From positions 1,054,001-1,118,000 of the forward strand of contig NZ_LN879502.1 in assembly GCF_001499655.1 (NCBI RefSeq): a DNA stretch of 64,000 nucleotides, read 5' to 3'. The notes under the pieces were generated by a model. It made no database searches. It was not told where the DNA came from and saw nothing but the letters and a program-made list of their open reading frames with translations. Shown piece by piece: positions 62,712 to 64,000 of the stretch. The stretch's first letter is position 1. Every line of letters begins with the position of its first letter. Origin of the DNA: Candidatus Protochlamydia naegleriophila. GTDB lineage: Bacteria; Chlamydiota; Chlamydiia; Chlamydiales; Parachlamydiaceae. The position numbers were made by a program, and so were the translations under genes.

Positions 62712-63800
62712 TCAAGGAGGCTTGCCGTAGAAGGGGAGGTTGAAAATTTTTTTATCGCCTTTAAAGTCATCCAGTAGTGCTGGATCAGTGGCTGTTAAAA
62801 AAACCTGCCCAAGTGTTTGAAGCTGAGCAAGTAAACGCTCCTTGCGGTTTGAGTCAAGGCTCATGCCCATGTCATCGATCATAAAAAGGGGGAATTCCTC
62901 GTCGCCGAGTTCTTTTAAGCGTTTCCATTCAGCGAAGTGGAGCGCATTGACACAGCTGCGCTGCTGTCCTTCGCTTGCAAAGTTGCGCACATCGCGGTCG
63001 CCGATGGCAATGATCAAGTCGTCTTTATGAGGACCCGTGAGGGTATGCCCAATGAGCATTTCCTTTGGTCGATTCTTCAGTAGTTGTTGCATATAGCGCC
63101 ATTTTGTCTCCTCAACGCTTGCTTCCTTGCCAATACTCGAGCGATAGTCGAGGGTCAAATTTTCTTTTTCTCCCGTTAGCTCGAGATAGTAGAATTGGCT
63201 TTTTGTTTGCAAATCGTCGACTGTCAGCCGTCTTTGGGAGACAAGATAAGCGGCTGAATGAGCCATCTCTTGTTCCCAGCTTTCGATCGTTGCCTGCTGC
63301 TTGGCTTTCAAGAGGTGATTGCGCTGGCGTAAAGCCCTTGCATAGCGATTGAGATGATGGACGTATAAGGGGTCGATTTGGGCTATTTGGATGTCTAGAA
63401 ATTGTCGGCGCTGCTGTGGAGCCCCTTTGACGAGTTGGGCGTCGTCGGGCGTAATAATCACACCTTGGATCAGTCCAAGCAGAGCCGATAGACTCGTTAG
63501 AGCCGTGCTATTGTAGATGACTTTCCGCTCATTTTCTCTTAATCCATAGCGCAGCGTTTGAGCGATTCCGTGTTTGAGGAAATGGGCTTCAAGAAAAAAT
63601 GAGGAAAAGCCCTTTTGAATCAAATCGGAATCGGTAGAGGTGCGAAATGAGCGGCCGATCATTAGGCAATGAATGGCTTCTAAGAGCGTTGTCTTGCCTC
63701 TTGCATTCGGCCCGCATATGAAGTTGACGGAAGGACTGAACTCTAAATAAGCCTCTTCATAGTTGCGAAAATGGTGCAAGTAAAGAGAGCGGAGAGCCAT
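62712..63800 (-). CDS. recF: DNA repair/replication protein RecF
   Basis: 362-residue SMC-like ATPase. Walker A GPNARGKTTLLEAI (about residues 30-43), the signature-like ASEGQQRSCVNALHFAEW, and Walker B LFMIDDMGMSLD are visible; GLIQGVIITPDDAQLVKGAP and HTLTGPHKDDL are family motifs. RecF with RecO and RecR loads RecA onto gapped DNA. It begins 11 bases after dnaN, the frequent dnaN-recF linkage. Confidence 0.95.
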   Translation of the reverse strand: MALRSLYLHHFRNYEEAYLEFSPSVNFICGPNARGKTTLLEAIHCLMIGRSFRTSTDSDLIQKGFSSFFLEAHFLKHGIAQTLRYGLRENERKVIYNSTALTSLSALLGLIQGVIITPDDAQLVKGAPQQRRQFLDIQIAQIDPLYVHHLNRYARALRQRNHLLKAKQQATIESWEQEMAHSAAYLVSQRRLTVDDLQTKSQFYYLELTGEKENLTLDYRSSIGKEASVEETKWRYMQQLLKNRPKEMLIGHTLTGPHKDDLIIAIGDRDVRNFASEGQQRSCVNALHFAEWKRLKELGDEEFPLFMIDDMGMSLDSNRKERLLAQLQTLGQVFLTATDPALLDDFKGDKKIFNLPFYGKPP

Positions 63801-63811
63801 GAAACCTTCTT

Positions 63812-64000
63812 TTAGTCTTCAGACAAACGCATCGGCATGATCACAAAAAGAGGGGAGGCCTGCAACGGAGTGGAGAGCTGGTCGCCATCTGTGATGATAC
63901 CTGGGTTATAAGCATCGGTTAAGCCCATTGTCACAGTTTCACCTTTGCAATGGCGCAAAATGTCAATGAAGAAGCCGGGGTTGAAAGCAATTTCAAGCTT
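63812..64000 (-). CDS. dnaN: DNA polymerase III beta subunit (sliding clamp), C-terminal part
   Basis: The last 62 codons of dnaN, continuing beyond the right edge. The reading LEIAFNPGFFIDILRHCKGE and the C-terminal LFVIMPMRLSED contain the clamp's terminal pocket-forming MPMR(L/V) motif. The clamp encircles DNA and tethers the replicative polymerase. Order dnaN-recF with smpB next matches chlamydial arrangement. Confidence 0.95.
   Translation of the reverse strand, partial: KLEIAFNPGFFIDILRHCKGETVTMGLTDAYNPGIITDGDQLSTPLQASPLFVIMPMRLSED

Noticed and set aside
1-64000. tRNA, rRNA, tmRNA or CRISPR loci
   Set aside because: Intergenic stretches were read for T-arm-like motifs and regular direct repeats. 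Nothing convincing was found, although a covariance-model search was not possible.

Overview
The window reads as chromosomal DNA of an amoeba-associated member of the Chlamydiae, most likely family Parachlamydiaceae (Protochlamydia/Parachlamydia-like). Three things support this. The core gene order pdhABC - recR - bamA - ompH - lpxD - fabH - fabD - fabG - acpP resembles, from memory, the order in pathogenic Chlamydia. A recF/dnaN/smpB block lies at the right end. Between the core genes sit many eukaryote-like or hydrophobic effector-type genes (PP2C phosphatase, MORN repeats, an F-box protein, a macro-domain protein, TPR repeats). Base composition looks moderate, a little above 40 % GC by eye. 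The species assignment is inference.

Layout. Positions 1-11000 lie almost wholly on the minus strand: the end of an azoreductase, an mlaE-mlaF-mlaD-yqgE lipid-transport operon, a small hydrophobic protein gene, and tamB-tamA. hemL follows on the plus strand with a clear terminator. From 12439 to about 17400 is a tight minus-strand operon: a protein of unknown function with a cysteine cluster, an Asp/Glu racemase-family protein, and a three-part ABC importer of the TrpXYZ/PF04392 type. A short Phe/Trp-rich reading frame with a perfect Shine-Dalgarno sequence precedes it and could be an attenuator leader. Then come a methyltransferase with a signal peptide, a decayed gene, a plus-strand NfeD protease-NfeD-FloA membrane-microdomain operon ending in yggS, a TPR protein and a dicarboxylate/amino-acid symporter.

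Positions 28600-48120 hold pdhABC, an inserted PP2C phosphatase, recR, the outer-membrane/LPS block bamA-ompH-lpxD, an inserted four-gene minus-strand signalling cluster (periplasmic binding protein, Cache histidine kinase, response regulator, response regulator fused to an RsbU-type phosphatase), and then fabH-fabD-fabG-acpP. Positions 48700-57800 contain two near-identical Na+/solute symporters flanking a MORN-repeat protein, a decayed and an intact small hydrophobic protein gene, trxB with a linked secreted protein, and an F-box protein. The right end (58000-64000) has acpS, a PIN-TRAM membrane protein, a conserved small membrane protein, a macro-domain protein, rlmH, smpB, recF and the end of dnaN.

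The core genes supply pyruvate to acetyl-CoA (Pdh), fatty-acid synthesis (Fab, AcpP, AcpS), lipid A (LpxD), outer-membrane assembly (BamA, OmpH/Skp, TamAB, Mla) and DNA/translation maintenance (RecR, RecF, DnaN, SmpB, RlmH). The accessory genes probably serve nutrient uptake from the host, environmental sensing and interaction with the host cell. I recognised no tRNA, rRNA, insertion sequence or CRISPR array. Several long inverted repeats in intergenic DNA are not explained by the genes. The best leads are the aromatic-rich leader frame before the ABC/racemase operon, the solute-sensing cluster ending in an RsbU-type phosphatase, the tandem active/degenerate ClpP-like domains in the NfeD protein, and a possible frameshift at an A7 tract at the start of pdhA.
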